Shown piece by piece: positions 28,127-37,590 of a stretch of 64,000 nucleotides of DNA. This DNA is from Effrenium voratum. Its lineage: Eukaryota > Sar > Dinophyceae > Suessiales > Symbiodiniaceae. The notes beneath the pieces are model-generated. The model ran no database searches. It saw only the letters and a list, made by a program, of their open reading frames with translations, and was not told where the DNA came from. The stretch spans positions 776,073 to 840,072 of the forward strand of contig CAUJNA010003013.1 in assembly GCA_963377175.1 (NCBI GenBank), read 5' to 3'. Each line of letters begins with the position of its first letter. The first letter of the stretch is position 1. A program made the position numbers and the translations under genes.

Positions 28127-29155
28127 TCAGCTTCTCGTGGATGGCCTTTTCCCAGGATGCTCATATGCATCATGGAATGCCATTAACGCTTGTCCTGCGC
28201 TGGATGTGTCATGGGATGAGTACCAGCCATGTTCGTTCCACGTCCATGATTGATCCCAGTCTTGGTCTGTCCAACCGGCATAGGTAGGCTCCATGGATGG
28301 TGCAGTCTGCTGGATGGCGGGCTGCTCCTCCGTCTTCTCTGCGGTGGCTGCGAACGTCTTGGATTTTCCTTTCTCCTGTCCGCTCTTTCCTTTGCCACTC
28401 TCATAGGATGGATAACCTTTGTTTCCATCATAGGGATATTGGAATTTTGATTTTCCTTTCTTTCCCTTCTTTCCTTTGCCTTTTCCCCAATATGCCTGGT
28501 CGTAGGGATCATAGTTTTCGTTGGCCATATTGGCCTTTCCGCCAGAACCGCTTTTTCTGAAGGGTTTAAAGCCACCTCGTTGGTGACTGCCCTTTTTGTT
28601 TCCTGATTTTCCTTTTCCTTTTCTCTTCTTGAACTTGAAGTTCCGCCCCGACACTTTTCTTGCTATGATCGCATCGTTCTCCTCGAGGACCCAGAACGTC
28701 TCTTCATCGTTGTTTGACATGAGTCCTTCAAGTCCTTCTTCATCCTCAACCCAGAAGCCTTCTTCTCCTTCGTACTCACCTTGTTCGATGATGAAGAATG
28801 TGTTGCTTCGGTTGCCTCCTTGAGGTCGGATGGATGGATCTTGGATCGATGTCCTCGTCGTGATGAAGAATTCATGGTAGTGCGTCTTCAGCATCTCATA
28901 GGAGTAGTTTTCTAGTGAGATGTTTCTCAGTGACATTGCACTTGTGAGTCTTTCTCTTTGCTGATCTGACAGCTCACTTTGTATAATGAAAAATTGTGCC
29001 ATGAGATTATCCCCGGAAGGGAAATGTGTCCCGCTGTCTGTCCTGCATTCCTTGGATATACTGTCTGAGGACTGTTGGATCGTCTTCATTGAGCAGGGCT
29101 GGAGGCGGCGCTCGAACACCGGCTGCTTGCTGATGTCGAGCAACTGTTCTTGCAT
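28127..29155 (-). CDS. gag: C-terminal part of gag, Lys/Gly-rich
   Basis: A 342-codon frame. The first residues are out of the gag frame; the protein-like reading starts at MAQFFIIQSELSDQQRERL. It has acidic stretches (GEYEGEEGFWVEDEEG), then a strongly basic part (NFKFKKRKGKGKSGNKKG and KGKGKKGKKGKSK). The end is Trp/Gln/Ser-rich (WTDQDWDQSWTW). No CCHC zinc knuckle is present; the GKGK-rich tract probably binds RNA instead. A frameshift at about 29010-29030 separates it from the N-terminal gag frame. Confidence 0.75.
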   Translation of the reverse strand: MQEQLLDISKQPVFERRLQPCSMKTIQQSSDSISKECRTDSGTHFPSGDNLMAQFFIIQSELSDQQRERLTSAMSLRNISLENYSYEMLKTHYHEFFITTRTSIQDPSIRPQGGNRSNTFFIIEQGEYEGEEGFWVEDEEGLEGLMSNNDEETFWVLEENDAIIARKVSGRNFKFKKRKGKGKSGNKKGSHQRGGFKPFRKSGSGGKANMANENYDPYDQAYWGKGKGKKGKKGKSKFQYPYDGNKGYPSYESGKGKSGQEKGKSKTFAATAEKTEEQPAIQQTAPSMEPTYAGWTDQDWDQSWTWNEHGWYSSHDTSSAGQALMAFHDAYEHPGKRPSTRS

Positions 29156-29789
29156 TTGCGTCCTGTACGGACTGTCGAAATGATGGGGACTGTGCCGTGA
29201 AAACGGGCATCAAGTCCATCCATGCTGCCTTCAATCTCATAAGAAGGATTTCGAATTTTGATGTAAAAATGGGGAACTCTTGGTTCTGCCTTCTATGGTT
29301 GAAGAAACTGAGGAGCCTGTACAGATACACGTTGGTCGCACCTTTCCAAAAGTACTTCTTCAGCGTGTTCTTGAAATAGTTGACTCCTTCATCAGGATCT
29401 TGCAAAAGGTAGTTTTGGAGGACTGCCTTGTACATATATGCATCTCCCGTCAATCTGCTTTTGAGCAGAGGTCCTCTCTTGGGTGCTTCCACCGTTGTGA
29501 TAGTCACCCAGTCGTCCACGAGTTCTTCATACCTGAACCAGCTGACTTTTCCGTCATACGATGGCGGCTGCTTGGCGGTCATCGATAAATTTAGTGTTTC
29601 CTCCGTATAGCCTGGAATTTTGGCCATACTTGAATAGGCTTCCATGAAGCCTTCTCCATCGGATGACATCTTCCCTTGGATCTCCGTTGAGGCCCACTGC
29701 TCCAGGTGCCTATCCCCGAAAGGAACTGGTTCCCTGTGGTGGTAGAGGTCGTTGTCTTGGTCCCTGGATCTATTCCGGGGAGAATCCAA
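29007..29789 (-). CDS. gag: N-terminal part of gag
   Basis: A 260-codon frame. It reads KMSSDGEGFMEAYSSM, SYDGKVSWFRYEELVDDW, DPDEGVNYFKNTLKKYF and WKGATNVYLYRLLSFFNHRR, the helical capsid-like part of a copia gag. The last codons (DRQRDTFPFRG) overlap the next gag frame. The start at 29789 is the first ATG after the leader-like sequence at 29920-29938; an internal ATG at the MSSDGEGF segment, where the 16.3-kb relic also starts, is an alternative start. Confidence 0.75.
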   Translation of the reverse strand: MDSPRNRSRDQDNDLYHHREPVPFGDRHLEQWASTEIQGKMSSDGEGFMEAYSSMAKIPGYTEETLNLSMTAKQPPSYDGKVSWFRYEELVDDWVTITTVEAPKRGPLLKSRLTGDAYMYKAVLQNYLLQDPDEGVNYFKNTLKKYFWKGATNVYLYRLLSFFNHRRQNQEFPIFTSKFEILLMRLKAAWMDLMPVFTAQSPSFRQSVQDANARTVARHQQAAGVRAPPPALLNEDDPTVLRQYIQGMQDRQRDTFPFRG

Positions 29790-29919
29790 TATGCCACTGT
29801 GGATGATTGGAGGATGGATTGTCCCTGGCGGATTGTCTTGTGGATAATCCTGTAAGCGGCTTGCTAAGGTTCTTTTGCTTCACGCGATCATGAATGATGC
29901 AATGATATACAAAAGGGGC

Positions 29920-29938
29920 CTTGAGCCAAATGTTGCGG
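29920..29938 (-). other. Candidate relic of the dinoflagellate spliced leader
   Basis: The minus strand reads CCGCAACATTTGGCTCAAG. The dinoflagellate spliced leader ends ATTTTGGCTCAAG and starts CCGTAGCC. The last 11 bases match exactly, and the whole aligns with two substitutions and two one-base gaps over 21 positions. It lies about 130 bases upstream of the gag ATG on the coding strand. Such relics arise when a trans-spliced mRNA is reverse transcribed and put back into the genome. Confidence 0.6.
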
Positions 29939-30046
29939 GAGATCAATTGGTCTGGGAACCAAACACATGGGGGGGGGTGTATGTTCATGTGCCCAAGCAT
30001 CTGATCCCGAAGCGCACATCATCATCCACCATCTTTGTCACTTGTC

Positions 30047-30168
30047 CTATGGATCACACAATTGTCGCGTTGGTTTGCGATTGTCTTGATGTCTCGCTGA
30101 TTCCTTCTCTGTCCTCGTATGGATCACGGAATTGTCGGCTTGACTTGCGATCGACTTGATGTTTCGGG
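30047..30168. repeat. 68-bp tandem duplication, two units
   Basis: ATGGATCACACAATTGTCGC (from 30050) recurs as ATGGATCACGGAATTGTCGG (from 30118), followed by similar TTGCGAT...CTTGATGT.TCG sequence. The offset is 68 bp. Confidence 0.85.
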
Positions 30169-31210
30169 GGGTGGGGGGGATGTTTGCTTCGTGCACAGGC
30201 CTGTGACCAATCTTGGATTTCGCAGATGGCTCACAGCATGGAGGAATTCAAGGAGCATTTGTCGTTGCTTCTGTTGCATCGGCTTGGGCATGTGCGCTTG
30301 CCCTCTGGGCTGACAGAGTGGGAGAACTATGCGGGGACCTCAATAGATGAGTGGCATCAGGACACTGGTTCGAAAGCGAAAGCATTGTTTTTACGGTTGT
30401 TTTTAACGGTCGTGTTTCTCAAGAGTTGCGCCTTTGTTTTCGGGAACAGATGTGAGCCAGGTAGCCTGCGGAGCTGAAACCAGCGTGCAGCACAACATAT
30501 ATGGCATGATCTTGTCCAGCGGCGCGCCTCTGTCACATGCCTGGCAAGACCTACGCCGGTCGCTACCTGCACTTCCTGAGTTGTGGTGCACTCTACAGCG
30601 CACGCCTCCTCCGACAGCGGGCGTGTCTGCTGCATTGTGGGTTTTGCGCCGCCACACCTAATCCAGAAGCAATGATCATGGCACGAGCAATACCATTGCT
30701 TGAACAGCTTGCACTGGTCCCCGTCATATTTGCACAACTGAACGTTCGACAAAGTAGTGTAAAAACCAGGTTTTGCACCATTTTTGCTGAGTACTTGCCC
30801 TTGAGACACTGCCTATAAGAACAAAAACACAACAAGTGTTGCAAATTACAGCACGTTTGTGCTTTGCATGGACGAAACGGGCGTCGGCTTTCACTCCGTA
30901 CGGATGTTTATCTAGCAGTTATTTTGCCTGCAAAAATTTGAGGCCACAGGAAACTGTAGTCCAGAAATATCCCGTACTTCTGTTTTCAAAATATTTCGGC
31001 CGATAAGCTGTTTGTAGTCTATTGTCAAACACAAAGGCATGTTTTTGCGCCACTGTCACAAGGGAAAATAACCATGTAGCAGCCCCATGGGTAATTGACA
31101 TTTTTGGCCAGAGTTTCAACACACACAGTCGCAAACACGCATACATCAACGTGTTGTCACACACACATATTCAATAGCAGATCGCGCCTGCAAAACGGTC
31201 GTAGGAGAAT
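30169..31210. other. Stretch without a supported gene
   Basis: The open frame 30184-30477 (containing MAHSMEEFKEHLSLLLLHRL) is somewhat protein-like but matches nothing I know. CACA- and ACAC-rich words occur near 31120-31165. No RNA gene is seen. Confidence 0.35.
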
Positions 31211-31211
31211 C

Positions 31212-31400
31212 TGCTTGGTCGAGCAGGCCGAGCAAGGCCGACTAGGGCGAGCCGCCGAGCACGCCGAGCACGCCGCGGCCGAAGGGCAACTAGGGCCGAG
31301 CAAGGCCGACTAGGGCCGAGCAAGGCCGACTAGGGCCGAGCAGGCGGACTAAGGTCGACTAAAGCCGAGCAAGGCCGAGTAGGCCGACTAGAGGCGAGCT
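31212..31400. repeat. ~20-bp GCCGAGCAAGGCCGACTAGG minisatellite
   Basis: Units of GCCGAGCAAGGCCGACTAGG and shortened variants (GCCGAGCACGCC, GCAGGCGGACTAAGG) follow each other for about 190 bp. Confidence 0.9.
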
Positions 31401-34075
31401 GAACGTGGCGGCAGCGTAGCGTCACACACACATACTTATATGCACACGTATGCGTTGCGCACATGTGTTTATCAAATATATAAATAACGCATAGTACGGG
31501 TAAATCTTTATTGGATTGAAGGGAAGCCGACCGGAAACCAAACGGTGAAGGTTCTGAGACAAACTTACATCAATATCAATGTCTATTCAATCACCGTACT
31601 TAGCAGCCATGGGCGCCAAAGCTACTTGGCTCCCTTGTCGCGAAACTAGAGGACCAGCCGCGAATGTTGTTTTTTGCCAAGCTCCCAACGCACGCAGCCC
31701 ACGAAGAGCAGGTGTACGCGCCTGCGACCCGACATTTACCAAACTTCCAGTGCCAACAACCGGCAAGCTCTCCATGTTGTTTGGATGGTTTTTGGTGTAC
31801 ACTGGGCAGAGCGCGTCGCGTCAGGCGTGGCAAAGCGCCTCGCCTTGGACCGCCAGCTGGGCACAGTGCCCGAGGCGAGTGTTTTCGCCTGCAGCGCGAG
31901 TGTTTTCTGCAGGGTTTCTTGTTGGCTTGCCCCAACAAGCGTCAACAAGGAGGAAGTCTGGGCGGAGAGCTTAGAGTTTGCTTGTGTTGTCTTGGGCTTC
32001 CTTTAAAAGCGGACCATCCAAACTAGTGTCCCCGATTCACCGTCTCCGCAGATTCCCCCGAAAAAGACCCGGGCTTACGGGCGCCCTACGCGTGAGGTTT
32101 GGGGTAACACATGAGAGGGGGGCCTGCTTTTCTACAAGGGCGACAGGAAGAGGAAATGTGTCTGATGCTTCGCCCATGTGCGTGTTGTGAACGAGCGAAC
32201 TCCTATAAAACCAGAGAAAGGAACTGGGGCTCTGCTGGCCGTTCCTGTTGATTTCCCGAAAAGAGAGGATTATTTTCCAGTTGGATACGGCTTGAGTCAA
32301 CAGCTGGAATGGACGACCCGATGGTTTGAGCCTCAAACACATCATCCTAAAAAGATCATGTGGCACTGTTCAATGTTCATGCTATGTGATCAAGTCAAGC
32401 CAAGCTAGTTGAAGAAGGTTTGCGAAAGACTGTGCGGTCGTCAGGTAAAATCAAGTTGCTTGCTTTCGAATATGACGTAAGTTGTGTCTTCAAACTGATG
32501 CTTTGATAAAGACGATCGTACTATCCCAAAAGGGCGCCAAGTTCCAGCAGGTCTCCATGTGGCGCCAAGGCTTTGGCCTGCGCCAAGCTAAGTGATTGCC
32601 TTGTCCATCAGCTGATGGACCTGGGTGGTGAAGATGTGCGGTTCGTCGTCAAAGCTGTGCAACGGTGCATACTGCGCACGGCGTAGCGACGCGTGATAGC
32701 CTCACCAAGTAAGAAGAGGCGCGCAGCCGGAGATTAGCCTGATAGCGGCGAAAGTTTCCTTCGTCCCCCCACTCTTCCATCTGAGCAGGCCGGACTGCGG
32801 TTGCTGGCGGAGCTTCGTGATCGCGCAGGGCAGTTGGCCCACCACCTCCACAACCATGGCGTCAAAAAGCCCAAGGCCATGTTGGGTTCCAGGTAGCCGT
32901 GCTCTCTCCAACTCCGGCGCCGGGTTGATCACGGTGTGTGCGACGCAGCGTGGCCGTCACCTTCAAGCCCCTCAGTCTCCACAGGCAGGCCGGCCTGAGT
33001 GGCGAGGAGCTGCTAGCAGCCTGGGCGACGGTGCCTTGTAGCAACGAAAGCAGCTCTGCGACGTCACTCGTGTCTGCATCTTTGCTAGCGGGGAGCCACT
33101 TCGTCGTAAGAACAGTCCTGTTTTCAGAGATACGAAAAAAAGATGCTGGGAGACTGGGAGTTTCTAGCGATAGGAGTTACTGGAAGTTAGCTCCGAAGTT
33201 ATTAGAACATAGTAAGTGCACTCAACTCCCTCAAAGATAAGTAACACTAACTTCTAGAAAGTTCCTACATGTGCTGTATCACTTAAAAACCCAAAGAGCG
33301 TGCCATAAGAAACCGTGCCCCCGTGTGTTGCTGGCCGCTTTGCCGGACATGGCGCAGAACTTCCCGCAATTGACCCCGGGCTCCTTGCTGGGCTAGGTAG
33401 TCTCCTTGCACGGGTAGGTGTCCACCTTGGGCACGGACTGGGAAACTCAATGGATTTTTTCAGCAAGGACTGCGGTGCAGCTGACGGGCGATCAGGAGCC
33501 AGCTGATGAATGAGGGCAAGTAGGCCCTGGTAACAGAAGGCAGCTTCCCCCCCCAACTTTAATCCATATCCTGGGTTTCGCCCGCGCTGCAGTTGGTGAG
33601 CGCGCAGCGACTACAGCTGGAGAGGGCTTTGGACTGAATCTCAGCTGTGGCGTGGTGGGCAGGGGTCCCGCATATTCCACCACTAAAGGGCCGACCATGT
33701 TAACCCTCGCAAAAAAGTCTTATGGCGTCAAGAAAAAAACATCTTCTGTTTGATTTCCCTAAGGCCAGACAAAAGGGGCACCAAGTGGTAGAAGCCTTCT
33801 TGCGACGCTGAGGACCTCAACTTCAATGAGTCCTCGAATGGCCGCTGCCATGGTCCTGCCTTGGCGTGAGGTGGTTCTGCTGCCGTCATTTGTCGCAGCT
33901 TCTTTGAAAACGGCAGTGAAACAAACCTTGGATGTGTAGCAGGGAGGGAGCCAAAGCAAGTTTAGAAGGAGACTTCCCTAGCGCGGAAACTAATTAAGAA
34001 GTAGCTTGCGCAAATAGACAGCTCACAGAAGATCAGACGGCCTATGCGAAAATAATATAGCGCGCGGAGATGGGA
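31401..34075. other. Stretch without a supported gene
   Basis: Many GC-driven open frames overlap on both strands (for example 31579-31974 plus, 31664-32026 plus and 31600-31938 minus). They are mutual shadows and none shows a domain. I see no RNA gene and no clear repeat. Confidence 0.35.
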
Positions 34076-34554
34076 AGAGGAACGAAGCATGAACTCATGC
34101 GAGAAAACCTGCGTGGGCGTGCGGCGGGGGGCACAGATATCGGAAACAGAGAGCCCTGTGTTTTGGCAGGTCTGAGTATGTCTCAACCTCCTCTGTCTCG
34201 ACGACTGTCTGGCGCGGTCTCAGTGCGGGTTTCGCAAGGGTTCAACTGCGTGGCGGGCGCGGCGCCTTGTACAGACTTCCCAGACAACCCAATTGTGCAC
34301 AAAACACATCATTTGCAACAGACGGAGTCAGACAGCGTCGCCTGTAGCGACGGTGTTGGAAGGACTCTAGGTTCGTGACAGTCGCAGCGTTTTCGGGAGG
34401 CCGCTGTGGCAGGACCAGTGCCTGCGCAAGGTGTCGTGTCACGCGTAACAGTTCTGCAAGGTCAGGTGCTGATTTCGTGGCGGGCGCCGCGCTTGTCAGG
34501 CACAGATTTCAGGCAAGCGCAGCACTTTTGCAAGGAGAGAGACGGGCAGGTGGT

Positions 34555-35134
34555 AGATAGAAACCGAGATAGATGGACAATGGATCACACACAGATTGAT
34601 CGAGAAGATAGTGGGGGATAGGTAGACAAATAGAGATAGATACACGATGATAGAAAGATAGAGGGACAGTTAGACAAAGAGTGGGTGGTGGGTGGATTGG
34701 TGGATTGGTGGAAAGATGGACCGATGGATTGATGAATGGATAAATGGATGGATAAATGGATGGGTAGACAGAGAGAGCGAGATAGAGAGAGAGAGATTGA
34801 GGGGAAGAGAGAGACACATAGACTTGTAGAACAATGCACAAAGAAATAGATGGACGGGCAGATGTGCAGATAGAAAGAGAGATAGAGGCGGAAAAGAACG
34901 ATAAAGAGAGAGAGACAGAGAGGAAGAAAAGAAAGGAAGAGCAAGAGAAAGAGAAAGGAAATAAAAAACGGAGAAAGAGAAAGAGAGAAAGAGAAACAGA
35001 AAGAGCAAGAGACAGAGAAAGAGAGAGAGAGAGAGGTAGAGAAGGAGAAAGGACAAGATAACGGGAAGCAGAAAGAGAGAAAAGGTAAGGGAGAGAGAGG
35101 GAGAACGCCAGAGAAAAAGAAAGGGAAAGAGAAA
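34555..35134. repeat. GATA/GATG then GA-rich purine tract (inner left arm)
   Basis: Sequence on the plus strand is mostly A and G: GATAGA/GATGGAT words up to about 34860, then AGAGAAAGAGA-type sequence. Open frames here code only RKREREREK or, on the other strand, FLSLSLSF repeats. Confidence 0.95.
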
Positions 35135-35135
35135 G

Positions 35136-36070
35136 TTTCTCTTGCTCGGTTTTTCTTGCTCTCTTTTTCTTGCTGTCTTTCTTTTGCTCTCTTTCTCTTT
35201 CTTTCGCTCACTCTCTCTCTCTCTTTCTTTTTTCATCTTTTTCTATTCCTGCCTCTCCCTTTCTGGTTCTCTTTTACTCCTTCTCTTTTATCTTCTCGTC
35301 TCTTCTCTTCTCTTCTCTTGTTTCTCTCTTTCTCTGTTTTCCCTCTTTCTCACTTTTCCTTTTTCCTTGCTTTTAGTTGTTCATTTCTTATCTTTCTCTT
35401 TGTATGTTTCTCTTTCTTTTTGCTTTTCTTTCCCTTTCTTTTTTATGTTGCTATTTATCTTTCTATTTTTCTCTCTTTCTCTCTTCCTGTCTTTCTCTCT
35501 TTCTCTGTCTCTCCGTCTCTCTCTCTCTCTCTCTCTCTCTTTGTCTTTTGTCTCTCTGTCTGAATCCCTCTTTCTCTCTTTCTCTCTTTCGTATTGTTGT
35601 TTTCTATCTTTCTCTCTTTCTCTCATTCTCTCGTTCTCTCTTTTTCAACTTCTCTCTTTCCTTGCTTCTTTCTTTCTATTTTTCTCTTTTTCTCTCTGTC
35701 TTTCTGTCTTTCTTTCTTTCTTTATTTCTTTCTTTCTTTCTTTCTTTCTGTCTGTTTTTGTCTTTAATTCTTTCTTTCTTTCTTTCTTTCTCTCTCTCTC
35801 TCTCTCTCTTTCCTTCTTTCTTTCATAGTTGTTCTTCTTTCTTTGTATTTTTCTTTCTTTTCCTCTTTCACTCTTTCTTTGTTTGTTTCTCCCTGTTTCT
35901 CTTTCTTTTATTCTGTTTCTTTTGCTCTCTTTCTCTCTTTCGCTCTTTCTCTCTCTCTCATTTGTATTTTTCTCTCTTTCTCTTTCTTCTCTTTTTCTTC
36001 GTTTCTCTTTTTTGTGTTTTTTCCTCCTTCTCCTTATATTTTTCTTTATTTTTCTGTTTGTGTTTCTCTT
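35136..36070. repeat. CTTT/CT-rich pyrimidine tract (inner right arm)
   Basis: Over 900 bp of nearly pure pyrimidine, with CTTT and CT units and only scattered G or A. It begins exactly at the palindrome centre, so it is the complement of the left tract in type. The long hydrophobic open frames (for example 35142-35828) are translations of the microsatellite. Confidence 0.95.
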
Positions 36071-36079
36071 TGTCTCTTG

Positions 36080-36260
36080 CGAAAAATCTTCGCCTGCCGC
36101 GAAACCTACACCTGACCTGGCGAAAGTGCTGCGTGCGCGAAATCTGCACCTGATCTTGCGAAAGGGGCGCGCCTGCCACGAAATCTGTACTTGACCTTGC
36201 GAAAGGGCTATTTGCCACGAAATCTGCGCCTGTCCTTGGGAAAGCGCTGCGCCTGCCACG
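36080..36260. repeat. ~45-bp tandem repeat, four to five units
   Basis: Units contain GCGAAA.CTGCACCTGACCTT, then GCGAAAGGG and GCGCCTGCCAC. Inverted single units lie at 34440-34545 in the left arm (GCAAGGTCAGGTGCTGATTT, CGTGGCGGGCGCC). The array is therefore the expanded right-arm partner. Confidence 0.9.
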
Positions 36261-36654
36261 CAATTCACACCTCGCATTGCCATTACAGCGGGCTGTGCGC
36301 CGAAGCTGTTCCGAAGCCGAGCCGCGCCCGTGCCAGGGAGGCGTCGAGACAGAGGTGGTTGACATGGACGCAGACCCGCCAAAACCCGCAGCAACTCTTC
36401 GTCGCGATTTCTTCTTCCCTGCCGCGCGCCCACACGCGTTCGTTTTTTCTTGGTCGTTTTGCGTGCAAGCTGTCTGCGTGCGTTTTCTGCAAGAGCTATC
36501 TTTTCGCACGCGCTCTCTGATCTTCTGAAGTTCTCTGCGCAAGCTATCAGTGTCCGTACTATGGAAGTTTCCTTCTAAACTTCCTGGGCAAAGAGTATAG
36601 TTTTTACATTTCTAGAAACCGACCGTCGGCTTCGCCGGCTCTGTAAAAAGCCAG

Positions 36655-36686
36655 GAGACGGAGAGAGAAAGAGAAAGCGACAGCGA

Positions 36687-36733
<47 letters not shown>

Positions 36734-37590
36734 CGAGAGCGACAGAGAGAGCGATATGAAAGAAAGAACGAAGGCGAGCGCAGAACGACGCAAGGAAAAG
36801 AAAGGAAGGAAGGATGGGAAAAAGGAAGAAGAGAAAGGGCATGAAACGAGGGCAAAGAGAGGAAGAAAGACAGAAAGAGCGGAAGGAAGGAGGGCAGGCA
36901 GCAAGGGCGGGAAAGAAGCACGAAGACGAAGAAAACAAAGGAAGAAAAGAAGGAAAGAAAGACATAGAGAAACAACTGCAGAGGCAAATAGGGAAATGCA
37001 GGAAGGAAGGAAGGAAGGAAGGAAGGAAGGAAGGAAGGAAGGAAGGAGGCGAAGAACCGAACAGCAATAAACCGTGAATTTAAAGAAAGAACATCACGAA
37101 GTTCAGAAACATCAGCGAAGGAACAGACGAAAGGAGACACATAAAACAATGAAGAACAAAGCAAGTACAAGGTAAACAAACTTGGAAATAACGCATCGCA
37201 GAGAGAAATCATGAGAACCGAAAATTCAGTCAAGAAACGCAGAGGAAGTTAACTTTGGAAACGCAGGAGGAAAAGGGAAGGAAGGAAGGCAGGCAGAAGG
37301 CAAGAAGAAGGGAAGGCAGGAAAGAAGGAAGGAAGGAAGGAAAGGAAAGATGGGACGAGACAAGAACAGAAAAGAAAGTCGCGCGCGCGAGGAAGGAAGG
37401 AAAGGCCAGGAGGACAGCAAGAGAAGAAAGCGAGCAAGCGAACAACCCAGACGGAGGGGGAGGGGATGGAAAGAATCAAAGCAATGGGAAGGACAAGAAA
37501 TGTGAGGGCAGCGAACAAAAAGAGAGGACAAAGAAAGGGGAAAGGGAAGCAAGCAAGGATTGAGGAAAAGAAGCACATAGCGCTAGAACT
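36655..37590. repeat. Purine-rich microsatellite region (GA, GAAGG)
   Basis: A GA run at about 36685-36730 is followed by GGAAGGAA-type sequence, with a pure GGAA run at 37002-37048. A second purine-rich part covers 37255-37590. A less biased gap lies at 37065-37250. Open frames here are low-complexity Arg/Glu/Lys peptides and are not genes. Confidence 0.9.

Larger units (their letters stand above)
18642..29938 (-). mobile_element. Degenerate Ty1/copia-type retroelement with extra enzyme domains
   Basis: Read on the minus strand, the order is a spliced-leader-like 5' end (29920-29938), gag, aspartic protease, integrase, methyltransferase-like domain, Pro-rich linker, reverse transcriptase, RNase H, then a second coding region with Tpt1/KptA-like and EEP-like parts. 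Integrase before RT is the Ty1/copia order. The reading frame changes at roughly ten places, so this copy cannot express a full polyprotein as assembled. No terminal repeats were found, so the boundaries are set by coding content: the last EEP-like codons at 18642 and the leader-like sequence at 29938. The region 18642-21665 could be a separate element inserted or placed downstream, but its strand and close spacing favour one unit. Confidence 0.8.
34080..36460. repeat. ~2.4-kb imperfect inverted repeat centred at 35135
   Basis: The left arm (about 34080-35134) and right arm (about 35136-36460) are inverted copies. Outer landmarks on the plus strand of the left arm are GTGGGCGTGCGGCGGGG, GGTTTTGGCAGGTCTG-like sequence, CCTCTGTCTCGACG and AACTGCGTGGCGGGCGC. 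All are found in the same order in the reverse complement of 36240-36445 (CCTCTGTCTCGACG, AATTGCGTGGCAGGCGC). Both arms also code similar peptides (QPPLSRRLSGA and QPPLSRRLPGT; NCVAGAA in both). The inner arms are a purine and a pyrimidine tract. The centre is AGAGAAA-G-TTTCTCT (35128-35142). The right arm is longer through repeat expansion. Confidence 0.85.

Noticed and set aside
34509..36194. Long hydrophobic or Arg/Glu-rich open frames suggesting membrane or coiled-coil proteins
   Set aside because: They are translations of GA/CTTT microsatellite in any frame and have no sequence outside the repeat.
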